DNA of 64,000 nucleotides from Hungateiclostridiaceae bacterium UBA1305. GTDB lineage: Bacteria; Bacillota; Clostridia; Acetivibrionales; DTU013. Within the stretch, counting starts at the first letter, position 1; every line of letters starts with the position of its first letter. Below are positions 9,352-17,670 of the stretch, piece after piece. The stretch spans positions 78,765 through 142,764 of the forward strand of contig DBTX01000007.1 in NCBI GenBank assembly GCA_002307275.1, in the 5' to 3' direction. The notes beneath the pieces were generated by a model that did not search any database, had not been told where the DNA came from, and was given only the letters and a program-made list of their open reading frames with translations. The translations under genes and the position numbers were made by a program.

Positions 9352-10539
9352 TTATAAAACTCCTCCATATATTGTATTACCCTTAACTACAGTCATCTTA
9401 ACATTTATATCCTCATCGAAAATAACGATATCCGCATCTTTTCCTTTAGCCAGACTGCCCGTTTTCCTATCAACACCAATAATCTTTGCCGGGGTAATAG
9501 TCATCATTTTTACTGCATCAACGAGCGGTATTCCTGCTTGCTTTACAACAGTCCTGACAAGCCTGTCAGTGGTAGCTACACTTCCTGCGAAAGCAGAACG
9601 GTCCGGAAGCTTGGCAACTCCGTCTTCAATTATTATCTTTTGGCCATTTTTAAGGCTTCCTGATATGCTTTCTCCCTCAGGCATTCCGGCTCCCCGTAAA
9701 GAATCAGTTATAAGAGCAATTCGGGATGGGCCTTTTATTTTATAAATGAGTTTCAAAAGGCATGGAGGCAGATGACATCCGTCTGCAATCATTTCAACGG
9801 TTAAATCATCTATAATAAAAGCACTTTCAATAACACCTGCATACCTGTAGGCATTTTTTCTATGAACACCCGACATACCTGAATACAAATGGGTAACATG
9901 GGTATAACCGTTCTCGAAAGCATCCTGAACCTGTTCATAATCGGCATCGGTATGACCTATTGATGGAAGTATGCCACGGTCTCTGAGAGCTCTTCCAAGC
10001 TCCATAGCGCCCTCAAGTTCCGGAGCGGCACTCCATCTAACTATATCATCAGACCACCCTAATATCTCTTCATATTCCTCTTTCTGAGGATTTCTTATAT
10101 ATCTGGGATCTTGCGCCCCTCTTTGTGACATAGCAAAATACGGACCTTCAAGATGGAGTCCAATGAAATGTGCGCCTTTTTTATTTTTACTCTTTGCTTC
10201 CCGGAATACTTCAAAAGCCTCTTTTAATTCTTCATTGGTGCTGGTAAGAGTTGTGGGAAGTATTGAGGTCGTACCGTGCCGGGCATGCATTTCGGCAGCT
10301 CCCAAAAAGGCCTCGCATGTCCCGTCCATAAAATCGTGACCTCCGCCTCCGTGTGTATGTAAATCCACAAAGCCGGGTGAAACGTAGTTGCTTTTGGCAT
10401 CAATTATAGTGCAGTCTTCCATCTGAAAATCCGATTGACCTGCATAAATAATCTTCCCGTCATCAAAGGCTGCTGTTCCTCCGTCAATAATTCTATCAGG
10501 CATAATGATTTTTCCGTTAATGATTTTAACCCTGTTCAC
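9352..10539 (-). CDS. nagA: N-acetylglucosamine-6-phosphate deacetylase
   Basis: A 395-residue amidohydrolase-fold enzyme that converts GlcNAc-6-P to glucosamine-6-P and acetate. Visible signatures are the metal-site FVDLHTHGGGG, GLHLEGPYF with the metal-binding Glu, PSIGHTDADY and VTHLYSGMSG with His residues, and the catalytic Asp in ALITDSLRG. The C-terminus returns to the small beta domain (GSLAKGKDADIVIFDE). I chose the GTG at 10537-10539 because GGAAGGTGA lies 5-6 bases upstream; an alternative GTG at 10552-10554 would add five residues without a ribosome site. nagB is 42 bp upstream on the same strand. The usual HLFNAM motif is HLYSGM here, a modest deviation. Confidence 0.95.
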   Translation of the reverse strand: MNRVKIINGKIIMPDRIIDGGTAAFDDGKIIYAGQSDFQMEDCTIIDAKSNYVSPGFVDLHTHGGGGHDFMDGTCEAFLGAAEMHARHGTTSILPTTLTSTNEELKEAFEVFREAKSKNKKGAHFIGLHLEGPYFAMSQRGAQDPRYIRNPQKEEYEEILGWSDDIVRWSAAPELEGAMELGRALRDRGILPSIGHTDADYEQVQDAFENGYTHVTHLYSGMSGVHRKNAYRYAGVIESAFIIDDLTVEMIADGCHLPPCLLKLIYKIKGPSRIALITDSLRGAGMPEGESISGSLKNGQKIIIEDGVAKLPDRSAFAGSVATTDRLVRTVVKQAGIPLVDAVKMMTITPAKIIGVDRKTGSLAKGKDADIVIFDEDINVKMTVVKGNTIYGGVL

Positions 10540-10581
10540 TGAATCACCTTCCACTTTAATAAAATATTTGTATACTATTGT

Positions 10582-11355
10582 TTAATCTAAAATACCTGTG
10601 GCACTATCTTTTTCAAGATACAATACCGCATGATCATGAACCTTGAGAATAGATGCCGGGCAAGATTGATCAACCCCGCCTTTTATTGTTCTGGTTACCG
10701 CCTCAGCCTTAGTTTTACCCGGTACCATACAATATAGGCAGCTTCCGGCTGTAAGCGCAGGAATAGTAAGTGTTAAAGCATGAGTCGGCACATCATCAAA
10801 ATGGTCAAAACAGCCGTCATTAACTTGTTGTTGTCTGCATTTTTCATCCAATTCAACAATCTTGACCAATTCAGGGTCGTCGAAGAGTGCCGCATACGGA
10901 TCATTGAATGCTATATGGCCGTTTTCGCCTATTCCCATGCAGACGATATCAACTGGAAATTTTTTAAGTAAATTAGCATATCTGATACATTCCTCTTTAG
11001 GATTTTCTGCATTTCCATTAAGATAGTTAACTGTCTTAAATCCAACTTTACCAAAAATCCTGTCCCGTAAAAAATTGCCAAACCCCTGGGGCGCCTTTTC
11101 ATCAAGCCCAATGTATTCATCCATATGAAAGGCATTTACCTTGTTCCATTCAATGCCTTTTATCTCAATCAGCGTTTCAAGAAACTCATTTTGTGATGGT
11201 GCTGCAGCAAAAATAATATTAACCTCATCCTTTTTCTTTAACAACAGCTTTAATTTTACAGCCATATCCATGGCAGATGTCTCCCCCATGTCCTTTCTGG
11301 TCTTATAGACCTTTACCTTAAGCTTTCCCACCTGTATTTCTTTAATAATATTCAC
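10582..11355 (-). CDS. nagB: Glucosamine-6-phosphate deaminase
   Basis: A 257-residue enzyme that converts glucosamine-6-P to fructose-6-P and ammonia, linking amino sugars to glycolysis. Motifs seen are FHMDEYIGL with the catalytic-site Asp, GIGENGHIAFNDP carrying the second Asp and the ring-opening His, and ALTLTIPALTAG. Length matches the NagB family. Translation starts at GTG 11353-11355 behind AGAGGATG. A LacI-type operator lies in the 70-bp gap upstream (11387-11402), so the lacI product probably represses nagB and nagA. It could in principle be a NagB paralogue, but adjacency to nagA supports the call. Confidence 0.95.
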   Translation of the reverse strand: MNIIKEIQVGKLKVKVYKTRKDMGETSAMDMAVKLKLLLKKKDEVNIIFAAAPSQNEFLETLIEIKGIEWNKVNAFHMDEYIGLDEKAPQGFGNFLRDRIFGKVGFKTVNYLNGNAENPKEECIRYANLLKKFPVDIVCMGIGENGHIAFNDPYAALFDDPELVKIVELDEKCRQQQVNDGCFDHFDDVPTHALTLTIPALTAGSCLYCMVPGKTKAEAVTRTIKGGVDQSCPASILKVHDHAVLYLEKDSATGILD

Positions 11356-11386
11356 AATTTCATCCTCTTTCTAATATATTTTTTTG

Positions 11387-11402
11387 TAGTAATCGTTTAC
11401 TA
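11387..11402. promoter_or_regulatory. LacI-family operator upstream of nagB
   Basis: TAGTAATCGTTTACTA is a 16-bp near-palindrome differing by one base from the perfect copy upstream of the lacI gene (12515-12534). It lies 32 bp upstream of the nagB start codon and 24 bp past the lacI stop, so it is positioned to block nagBA transcription. The CG centre and AT-rich arms fit LacI/GalR sites. Confidence 0.7.
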
Positions 11403-11425
11403 TTAATTTAAAAAAAACATGGCTA

Positions 11426-12484
11426 TTATTTTACATTTCTGACTGATTCTCTTTGCACAAGCGAAGGTTCCAACTTAAATGAAACATAATCACTTTCATC
11501 TCCTTCCAAATTTTCAATTAAAACCTTACAAGCAAGACGTCCGGTCTCAAAAGCAGGTTGATTTATAGTAGTAAGCGGAGGGTTGACCATGGCGGAAAAT
11601 TCTATATTATCAAAGCCGATCACTGAAATATCTTCAGGTATTTTTACACCACTGCTTAAAAGACCATGCATAATGCCCATGGCAGTTACGTCATTTACTG
11701 CAAAAATTCCAGTAGGCAATTTTTTTGATGCAAGACATTTTCGGGCAATTTTTATTCCATTCTCAAATTCAAATGTGCCGTTTTCTACTTCTTTTTCAAG
11801 TTCTGCAACATATAAATAGTCCGCGGAAAATTCTATATTATTTTTCATCAGGCCCAGTTTATATCCGTCGAATATCTCTCTGCGGCTTCTTCTGGTGAGA
11901 GGGGAGGTTGCAAATGCTATCTTTTTATGTCCCATACTTACAAGATAATCAACAGCCATCATTCCGCCTGCTGTAAAATCAAAGCTTATTTTATTGCATT
12001 GAAAATCTTCAATATTCTGGTCAAATCCAACAATTTTTAATCCATTCTCGCATAATTTCTTTAAGAAGCCATGTTCTTCACTAATAGTGGATAATATTAT
12101 GCCCTTGACTTGTTTTTGGTACATGGATTCTATATATTTCTTTTCGTTGGATACATCTCTGAATGAATTGCACAGCAGAATATTAAAGCCATGCTTTTTA
12201 GCTTCTGTTTCAATTCCAAGGACCAGTTGGGGATAAAACGGATTGGAGATATTGGGAATAATAACTCCGATATCTCTACTCTCATTTTTTTTAAGCATTC
12301 TGCCTAATAAATTTGGCGTATAGTTCATTTTTTGTGCCGTATCTAATACTTTTTTACGAATTTCCCTGCTTGTTGGGTAGCTGCTATTACTGAGCACTCT
12401 TGATACTGTGGCCGTTGATGTGCCTGCCTTCTGAGCTATATCATATATTGTAGCCTTTTTTATTGTCTGATTTTGTTTACCCAT
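11426..12484 (-). CDS. LacI-family transcriptional repressor of the nag genes
   Basis: A 352-residue repressor. The N-terminal HTH and hinge are clear: TIYDIAQKAGTSTATVSRVL, then RKKVLDTAQKMNYTPNLLG. The C-terminal periplasmic-binding-protein-like domain shows IGVIIPNISNPFYPQLVLGIE, GFDQNIEDF and VIGFDNIEFSAMVNPPLTT. The effector is likely an amino-sugar phosphate or related ligand, by context. Operators of the same sequence upstream of its own gene and of nagB suggest autoregulation and control of nagBA. It heads the minus-strand amino-sugar locus. Confidence 0.94.
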   Translation of the reverse strand: MGKQNQTIKKATIYDIAQKAGTSTATVSRVLSNSSYPTSREIRKKVLDTAQKMNYTPNLLGRMLKKNESRDIGVIIPNISNPFYPQLVLGIETEAKKHGFNILLCNSFRDVSNEKKYIESMYQKQVKGIILSTISEEHGFLKKLCENGLKIVGFDQNIEDFQCNKISFDFTAGGMMAVDYLVSMGHKKIAFATSPLTRRSRREIFDGYKLGLMKNNIEFSADYLYVAELEKEVENGTFEFENGIKIARKCLASKKLPTGIFAVNDVTAMGIMHGLLSSGVKIPEDISVIGFDNIEFSAMVNPPLTTINQPAFETGRLACKVLIENLEGDESDYVSFKLEPSLVQRESVRNVK

Positions 12485-12514
12485 AAATATAGTATCATTC
12501 TTTCCTGTACTCTT

Positions 12515-12566
12515 TATAGTAATCGATTACTATAGTTTTATTATATACTATTTTTTTCGATTGCAA
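12515..12566 (-). promoter_or_regulatory. Promoter and perfect palindromic operator of the lacI-type gene
   Basis: On the minus strand TTGCAA (plus 12561-12566) and TATAAT (12540-12545) are 15 bp apart, short of the ideal 17. Just downstream, bases 12515-12534 form a perfect 20-bp palindrome centred on TAATCGATTA. The operator would sit over the first transcribed bases and matches the copy upstream of nagB, so the repressor most likely controls its own gene. Confidence 0.65.
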
Positions 12567-12593
12567 TAGTAAAATTTAGTCTTTCACAAAATA

Positions 12594-13403
12594 CTACTCC
12601 TCCACTTCTTTCACCTTCTGCCGGAGCAGTTCGTATGTGCTGATATTAACAATTCCAGTCCTGTAAAGTCCATAATCTCTTTGAAATTGCTTTACCGCAT
12701 TCATGAGTGTCTCTCCGAAAATTCCATCCTCGCTGCCGTTGTAATATCCAAGTATCTTAAGAGCCTTTTCGACCTCGAGCACATTCGATCCTGCATCTCC
12801 GTCCTGCATCGGGTAAAAAGTCTTATTATTCTGTACGATTGTGACCAGAGTATTATAGGGAATCAACTTGAATAATTCCCTGACATCGGCATTTTTCATC
12901 CGGATACAGCCTTTTGAAGTATTGGATCTGCCGACAAACCATGGCTCCGTAGTACCATGTATCCCATACATGCCCCAGGGAACATTGAAGCCCAGCCAGG
13001 CGCCGCCGAACCCTTCACCCCAGGTGTCTTTGTTAACGATCCTCCAGGTCCCCTCCGGGGACGGAGTGCTGGGCTTTCCTCCTGACACCTCGTATGTCTT
13101 GATGACTTCACCGTCCTTGTATACATACAACTGTGTCAAATCCAAATCCACATATAGATGATACCCTACCGGACTTATATCACGTGTTTCCAACATCGAC
13201 ACTTCAAGCTCAATTGAACTCACATCTTCTTTCAGGACATTCTCCGGTAAATTACTATCCTCCTTGATGTCATCCTCTTTTGCAATACGCTGTTCCGGCA
13301 AGGCAAACACCTGCCTTACATTGAAAACATTAAAGCCAAGGTATAGCAAAACTGCCGCTGCCAAAAGGAAATACAATGCCGCATTCAGTTTCCGTTCAGT
13401 CAC
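12594..13403 (-). CDS. L,D-transpeptidase (YkuD) with peptidoglycan-binding domain
   Basis: A 269-residue membrane-anchored cell-wall enzyme. One N-terminal transmembrane helix (about residues 7-27) is followed by a YkuD domain beginning YHLYVDLDLTQLYVYKDG. The active-site region reads GIHGTTEPWFVGRSNTSKGC with the catalytic Cys in SKGCIRM. A C-terminal PG_binding_1 domain (VEKALKILGYYNGSEDGIFG, then AVKQFQRDYGL) ends the protein. It should form 3-3 crosslinks or attach proteins to peptidoglycan outside the membrane. The start is GTG at 13401-13403 with GAGGCGG upstream. It stands alone on the minus strand. A repeated intergenic element lies at 13436-13466 just upstream. Confidence 0.94.
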   Translation of the reverse strand: MTERKLNAALYFLLAAAVLLYLGFNVFNVRQVFALPEQRIAKEDDIKEDSNLPENVLKEDVSSIELEVSMLETRDISPVGYHLYVDLDLTQLYVYKDGEVIKTYEVSGGKPSTPSPEGTWRIVNKDTWGEGFGGAWLGFNVPWGMYGIHGTTEPWFVGRSNTSKGCIRMKNADVRELFKLIPYNTLVTIVQNNKTFYPMQDGDAGSNVLEVEKALKILGYYNGSEDGIFGETLMNAVKQFQRDYGLYRTGIVNISTYELLRQKVKEVEE

Positions 13404-13435
13404 TCTGCCCGCCTCACTGAAATAGTACTACTAGA

Positions 13436-13466
13436 TTAATATGCATCTCTATTACCGCCCGATTAC
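13436..13466. repeat. 31-nt intergenic repeat, copy 1
   Basis: This stretch begins TTAATATGCAT, has ATTACCGCC in the middle and ends GATTAC; it matches 28 of 31 bases at 23167-23197. This copy lies 33 bp upstream of the L,D-transpeptidase start; the other lies 107 bp upstream of the amidase fusion. No coding role is apparent. It may be a shared regulatory site or a fragment of a dispersed element. Confidence 0.6.
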
Positions 13467-13509
13467 TGTTTCGCATATTTTTTAGTTTCATGAGCTATTT
13501 TAATATAAC

Positions 13510-15003
13510 CTAAATGCTTTGAGTTTGCTGTTCTTTAAGGATTCGTTTCATGATCTTGCCAGCGCTGTTTTTGGGAAGGCCCGGAACAAACTCTATCACA
13601 CGCGGCAGCTTATAAACTGCGAGCCTTTCTTTTAAATATTTAAGCAACTCTCTTGAAGTACATTTTTCATTCTCTTTTAAAACAACAAAGGCTTTTACAT
13701 ATTCGCCCCTCAGCTTGTCCACAACTCCAATGACAGCAGCTTCTTTCACATTTGGATATTGATAAATTACTTCCTCGATTTCTCTTGGATATACATTCAA
13801 GCCTGCAGCAACAACCATGTCCTTCATCCTGTCCACGATGAAAATGTAACCGTCTTCATCCTTCTTTGCAAGATCTCCCGTATGAAGCCACCCGTTTAAC
13901 AGCGTTTTCTTTGTCTCTGCCTCCTGCTTGAAGTATCCCAACATGACATTTTCCCCTCTGACGGCAAGTTCTCCAATCTCTCCCGCAGGAAGTTCCCTAT
14001 CATTTTCATCAACAATTTTACATTCCGCATAGGGAATAGGGATGCCTATGGAACCTTCCTTTTGAACGCCAAATGGCGGATTGAAGCATACGGCGGGAGA
14101 AGCCTCTGTCAGTCCGTAGCCTTCTACAACAGGAAGCTTCATGATTTCTTTCGCCTGTCTGAAGATTTCGACAGGCAGTGCCGCTCCGCCAGAGACTGCA
14201 AAACGAAGCTTTGGAAAGGTAATATCCTTTTTACCTGCCTCCAATAATACAACATACATTGCAGGGACTCCCATAAAGACCGTGATTTCGTCTTTCAGCA
14301 AAGACCCAATTACCTCTTTCGGCTGAAAGGATTCCAGAATCGTTACTGTAGCTCCAGACCACAGAGGCATAAGAATACAGGAAGTAAATGCAAACACATG
14401 AAACATCGGAAGCACACACATATATATGTCATCCGGCCTTGCAGTAAGTCCCAGATAGCATTGCTCTGCATTGAATACCAGGTTTTTATGCGTAAGCATT
14501 GCCGCTTTCTGCTTCCCGGTGGTACCTGATGTGTAGAGAAAGGTAGAGACTGCATTTTCATCCGAAAAATCTTCAAAACCTTCTGTACAAACCTCTGAAA
14601 CACTATTGTTAAATTCTTCGTCCAATACGATCAGCGTAATACCCAGAGCAGCTTTTACCGCATCCTGGGTGAGTTTTGCTTTTTGTAGAATTGCCGGATG
14701 AATCATTAAAAATTTAGCCTCTGAATCCTTAATGATATAAACAATCTCTTCCATAGTAAGCATCAGATTAATAGGAACAATAATTCCGCCATTTCTTACA
14801 GTACCCATATAGGAATAAATGAATTCAGGAGAATTGAGACAGCTCAATACCACTTTGTCCCCAGCTTTTAGTCCAATTTTTTTCAAGTAGCTTGCATACG
14901 CTAATACCTTTTGATCAAGCTGCCCATAGCTGATACCTTTTCCATTAAATTTTAATGCAATTGAATCATTGTTAAATTTCCTTTTATAGATATTCCCGAC
15001 CAT
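13510..15003 (-). CDS. Acyl-CoA synthetase (AMP-dependent ligase)
   Basis: A 497-residue member of the ANL adenylating family. It activates a carboxylic acid to its acyl-AMP and then CoA thioester. Core motifs are FLYTSGTTGKQKAAML (P-loop), VEGYGLTEASP, the adenylate-binding WLHTGDLAKKDEDGYIFI, DRMKDMVVAAGLNVYPREIE, and the C-terminal PKNSAGKIMKRIL with the catalytic Lys. I chose ATG 15001-15003 because GAGGGAG lies seven bases upstream; the frame stays open 12 codons further. The sequence resembles long-chain/medium-chain fatty acid or aryl ligases, and the acid cannot be named. It has its own candidate promoter, yet it lies just beyond the proline reductase operon on the same strand. Confidence 0.93.
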   Translation of the reverse strand: MVGNIYKRKFNNDSIALKFNGKGISYGQLDQKVLAYASYLKKIGLKAGDKVVLSCLNSPEFIYSYMGTVRNGGIIVPINLMLTMEEIVYIIKDSEAKFLMIHPAILQKAKLTQDAVKAALGITLIVLDEEFNNSVSEVCTEGFEDFSDENAVSTFLYTSGTTGKQKAAMLTHKNLVFNAEQCYLGLTARPDDIYMCVLPMFHVFAFTSCILMPLWSGATVTILESFQPKEVIGSLLKDEITVFMGVPAMYVVLLEAGKKDITFPKLRFAVSGGAALPVEIFRQAKEIMKLPVVEGYGLTEASPAVCFNPPFGVQKEGSIGIPIPYAECKIVDENDRELPAGEIGELAVRGENVMLGYFKQEAETKKTLLNGWLHTGDLAKKDEDGYIFIVDRMKDMVVAAGLNVYPREIEEVIYQYPNVKEAAVIGVVDKLRGEYVKAFVVLKENEKCTSRELLKYLKERLAVYKLPRVIEFVPGLPKNSAGKIMKRILKEQQTQSI

Positions 15004-15069
15004 AATAAGCTCCCTCACTAAATATTTATTTGACAGCATTTGAAAAAGTTGAATAAAGTTCTGAAATTT

Positions 15070-15098
15070 ATTGTACTACATTTTTACATAGTCGGCAA
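15070..15098 (-). promoter_or_regulatory. Candidate promoter of the acyl-CoA synthetase
   Basis: Reading the minus strand, TTGCCG (plus 15093-15098) and TACAAT (15070-15075) are separated by exactly 17 bp. They lie about 70-95 bp upstream of the chosen ATG and downstream of the terminator at 15195-15229, which supports separate transcription of this gene. Confidence 0.55.
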
Positions 15099-15194
15099 TT
15101 TCGAGCTTCAACCTCGTTGTGTTCCCAATTTTCGCACCTTTATTTCGACGATGTGGCCGCAATCTCCAACGCAAATGCCGGTGAGTCCTCTATA

Positions 15195-15229
15195 ACAAAA
15201 ACGCGGTCTCAAAAAATTTTGAAACCGCG
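15195..15229 (-). terminator. Rho-independent terminator of the prd operon
   Basis: In the minus direction CGCGGTTTCAAAA pairs with TTTTGAGACCGCG (one mismatch) and is followed by TTTTTG. Plus-strand limits of the stem are 15202-15229. It lies about 55 bp after the aminotransferase stop, ending the transcript that starts at the PrdC-like gene. Confidence 0.85.
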
Positions 15230-15282
15230 ACGTTTATTACTCTGACCATAAAATTTAAGGAACACTGAGCTGATATACCAGG

Positions 15283-16512
15283 TTATAGACTGGCTGCCAA
15301 AAGGCAAGCTTCCTCAACAGAGGCTTTCAATATTTCATATGCTTTATCGCAATCCCTCTTCGTTGCGATAAGCGGAGGTATCGTTCGGATGACAGAGTTC
15401 CCGATTAGGGTAACCAACAGCTTCCTATCCATACAGCCATGCTTTATTTCCTTACCGATAGGTGTATCAAACTCGATGCCAATCAGCAGACCTTTTCCAC
15501 GAACCTCTTTCACATGCGGAAGTGTTCTTAATCTTTCCATAAAATAATTTCCTGTTTCTTCCGCATTTTGGGCCAGTTTGTTATCCAGCAGTTCATTGAT
15601 TTGAGCAAGAGCAGCAGCACAGCATACCGGATTCCCACCGTAGGTCGTGCCATGGGCGCCCATTGTGAAGGCTTTCGCCATCTCTGCGGTTGCACAGATA
15701 GCTGATATCGGCATTCCGCCACCCATGGCTTTCGCCATGGATAGGATGTCCGGTTTGATATTATAGTGCATAAAGCCCATGATTTTACCGGTTCTGCACC
15801 AACCTGTCTGTACTTCATCCAACAGGAGGAGAAGTCCCCTGCTATCACACAGAGCCCTAAGTCCCTTCATAAATTGCTGAGTAGCCGGATGAACCCCGCC
15901 TTCTCCCTGTATGGGTTCCACCATAATCGCAATCGTATCCTCCGTTATCAGCGCTCTAAATGACTCAAGATCGTTGAAATCCGCATACGAGAATCCCGGC
16001 AGCATGGGCTTGAAGCCGGTCTGGCAGGCATTTTCAGGCTGTCCTGTTGCTGTCAGGGAGCCGTAGGTTCTTCCATGAAAGCTGTTCTTTGCTGTGATGA
16101 TATGATATTTATCCGGTCCATATTTCTCAACGCCATATTTCCTGGCCATTTTTATCATCGCTTCATTTGCTTCGGTTCCAGTGCTTTGAAAGAAAACCTT
16201 ATCCATTCCAATCGTTTCACAGATCTTTTGAGCCAAAAGGGCCTGAGGAATTGTATAAGGGTAGTTGAATGTGTGAATCAAGTCCTCTACCTGATCTTTT
16301 ACGGCGGCAATCACTTTTTCGTTGCAGTTTCCCGCACTGTTAACGGCGATACCACCATAAAAATCAAGATAAGCCTCCCCGTTTTCATCATAAAGGTACA
16401 TGCCCTTTGCCCGTTCACATACGAAATCGTAACGTTCATAGGTATCAATCATATATTTACCTACAAGGGCTTTCACTTCTTCTGCGGTTAGCCCGCAATC
16501 CTTCAATTTCAC
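15283..16512 (-). CDS. Class III aminotransferase (ornithine/acetylornithine/5-aminovalerate type)
   Basis: A 409-residue PLP enzyme of the subgroup containing ornithine, acetylornithine, 4-aminobutyrate and 5-aminovalerate aminotransferases. Motifs are FFQSTGTEANEAMIKMARK, NSFHGRTYGSL, VEPIQGEGG, LLLDEVQTG (PLP-ring Asp) and SMAKAMGGGMP with the Schiff-base Lys at about residue 261. I prefer the GTG at 16510-16512, preceded by GGAGGAG; an ATG at 16533 would read through that ribosome site. It is the last gene before the prd terminator, 67 bp after the racemase. It may feed ornithine carbon toward proline, or it may deaminate the 5-aminovalerate made by proline reductase; sequence alone cannot separate these. 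Confidence 0.9.
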   Translation of the reverse strand: MKLKDCGLTAEEVKALVGKYMIDTYERYDFVCERAKGMYLYDENGEAYLDFYGGIAVNSAGNCNEKVIAAVKDQVEDLIHTFNYPYTIPQALLAQKICETIGMDKVFFQSTGTEANEAMIKMARKYGVEKYGPDKYHIITAKNSFHGRTYGSLTATGQPENACQTGFKPMLPGFSYADFNDLESFRALITEDTIAIMVEPIQGEGGVHPATQQFMKGLRALCDSRGLLLLLDEVQTGWCRTGKIMGFMHYNIKPDILSMAKAMGGGMPISAICATAEMAKAFTMGAHGTTYGGNPVCCAAALAQINELLDNKLAQNAEETGNYFMERLRTLPHVKEVRGKGLLIGIEFDTPIGKEIKHGCMDRKLLVTLIGNSVIRTIPPLIATKRDCDKAYEILKASVEEACLLAASL

Positions 16513-16578
16513 AGTTACATCTCCTCCATTCATTCAAAACAGTCCTACCGCTAAAGTGGATGCCGGTGGCTGCGATTT

Positions 16579-17646
16579 TTATATATGTTCCTGCTTACTT
16601 CCCATAAGGAAACCATTTCTTTGCGGATCATGGCTGCCCAGTATAAGCTGGTTCAGTCCTGTAACATAGGCACTTCCGGTGATTTGTGGAATGATTGCCT
16701 TTCTTCCGCCCACTTCTGTTTCTTTTGTTGCAATCCCCCGGAACATGGAACCTGTAATGCTTTCATACACAAATTCCTCTCCCAGCTCGATTTTGCCTTT
16801 TTCATAAAGATAAGCCAGCTTGGCGCAGGTCCCTGTTCCACACGGAGAACGGTCTGCCTGTGCGTCACCGAAAATAACCAAATTTTTCAGGTGCGCATCC
16901 GGGTTGTCCGCTTTTCCGTAAAATTCCACTAAATCAACCGTTGTAATATCCAGATACGGATGCTTTACTTTAAAGGACTGATTTACTGCCCTTAAAAGCT
17001 TCATTCCCAAATCGGTTAAAACGCTCAAATTCTCCTGCCTGATGGCAATACCGATCCTTTCGGAATCAACAAGCGCGAAGAAGCTGCCGCCGAATGAAAT
17101 ATCAACAGAGAGGGCTCCATAACCCGGAACTTCGATTTCAAGTCCTTCCGCGTATAGAAAGGATGGAACATTTAATATGCTTACCTCGACAGCTCTTCCA
17201 TTTTCAACCTTGACCTTTGTTCGAATGATACCGGCAGGCGCTTCCAGCACCACATCGGTATAGGGCTCCTTTACCTTCACCAGGCCGGCTTCGACCGCCA
17301 CAGTCGCTGTTGCAATGCTGCCATGCCCGCACATGTTCAGGTAACCTGAACTATCCATAAATATAACTCCCAGATCGGCTTCCTTACTGATCGGCTCGGT
17401 TACCAGAGCTCCGAACATATCCCTGTGTCCCCTTGGCTCAAGCATGAGCGCTGCCCGGTAATGGTCATAATTTTTTGCCAGAAACCCCTTCCGCTCCATC
17501 ATCGTTTCACCCTGCAATTCAGGAAATCCCTGCAGGATGATTCGTGCAGGTTCACCCATTGTATGGGCATCTATCGCCAGAAATGTTTTTTCTTTCATTC
17601 TGAATTTCGGTTCAAATTCCATGATTCCCGTACCAGTATTCCACAT
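16579..17646 (-). CDS. prdF: Proline racemase
   Basis: A 355-residue member of the proline racemase/hydroxyproline epimerase family. Both catalytic Cys are present: Cys106 in NMCGHG and Cys269 in DRSPCGTGTCA, which fits a racemase or epimerase rather than the dehydratase with Thr at the second position. It would convert L-proline to the D-isomer that proline reductase uses. The ATG at 17644-17646 follows AGGGGGGT. It is located 24 bp after PrdB within the operon, the expected context for PrdF. 4-Hydroxyproline epimerase is the main alternative, but the neighbouring PrdA/PrdB make proline likely. Confidence 0.93.
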   Translation of the reverse strand: MWNTGTGIMEFEPKFRMKEKTFLAIDAHTMGEPARIILQGFPELQGETMMERKGFLAKNYDHYRAALMLEPRGHRDMFGALVTEPISKEADLGVIFMDSSGYLNMCGHGSIATATVAVEAGLVKVKEPYTDVVLEAPAGIIRTKVKVENGRAVEVSILNVPSFLYAEGLEIEVPGYGALSVDISFGGSFFALVDSERIGIAIRQENLSVLTDLGMKLLRAVNQSFKVKHPYLDITTVDLVEFYGKADNPDAHLKNLVIFGDAQADRSPCGTGTCAKLAYLYEKGKIELGEEFVYESITGSMFRGIATKETEVGGRKAIIPQITGSAYVTGLNQLILGSHDPQRNGFLMGSKQEHI

Positions 17647-17670
17647 ATAAATACCCCCCTGGCTAATCCA

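Noticed and set aside
12515..12534. CcpA catabolite-response (cre) site
   Set aside because: The palindrome lacks the cre pattern (WTGNAANCGNWNNCW) and is matched by a copy before nagB, so a local LacI operator fits better.
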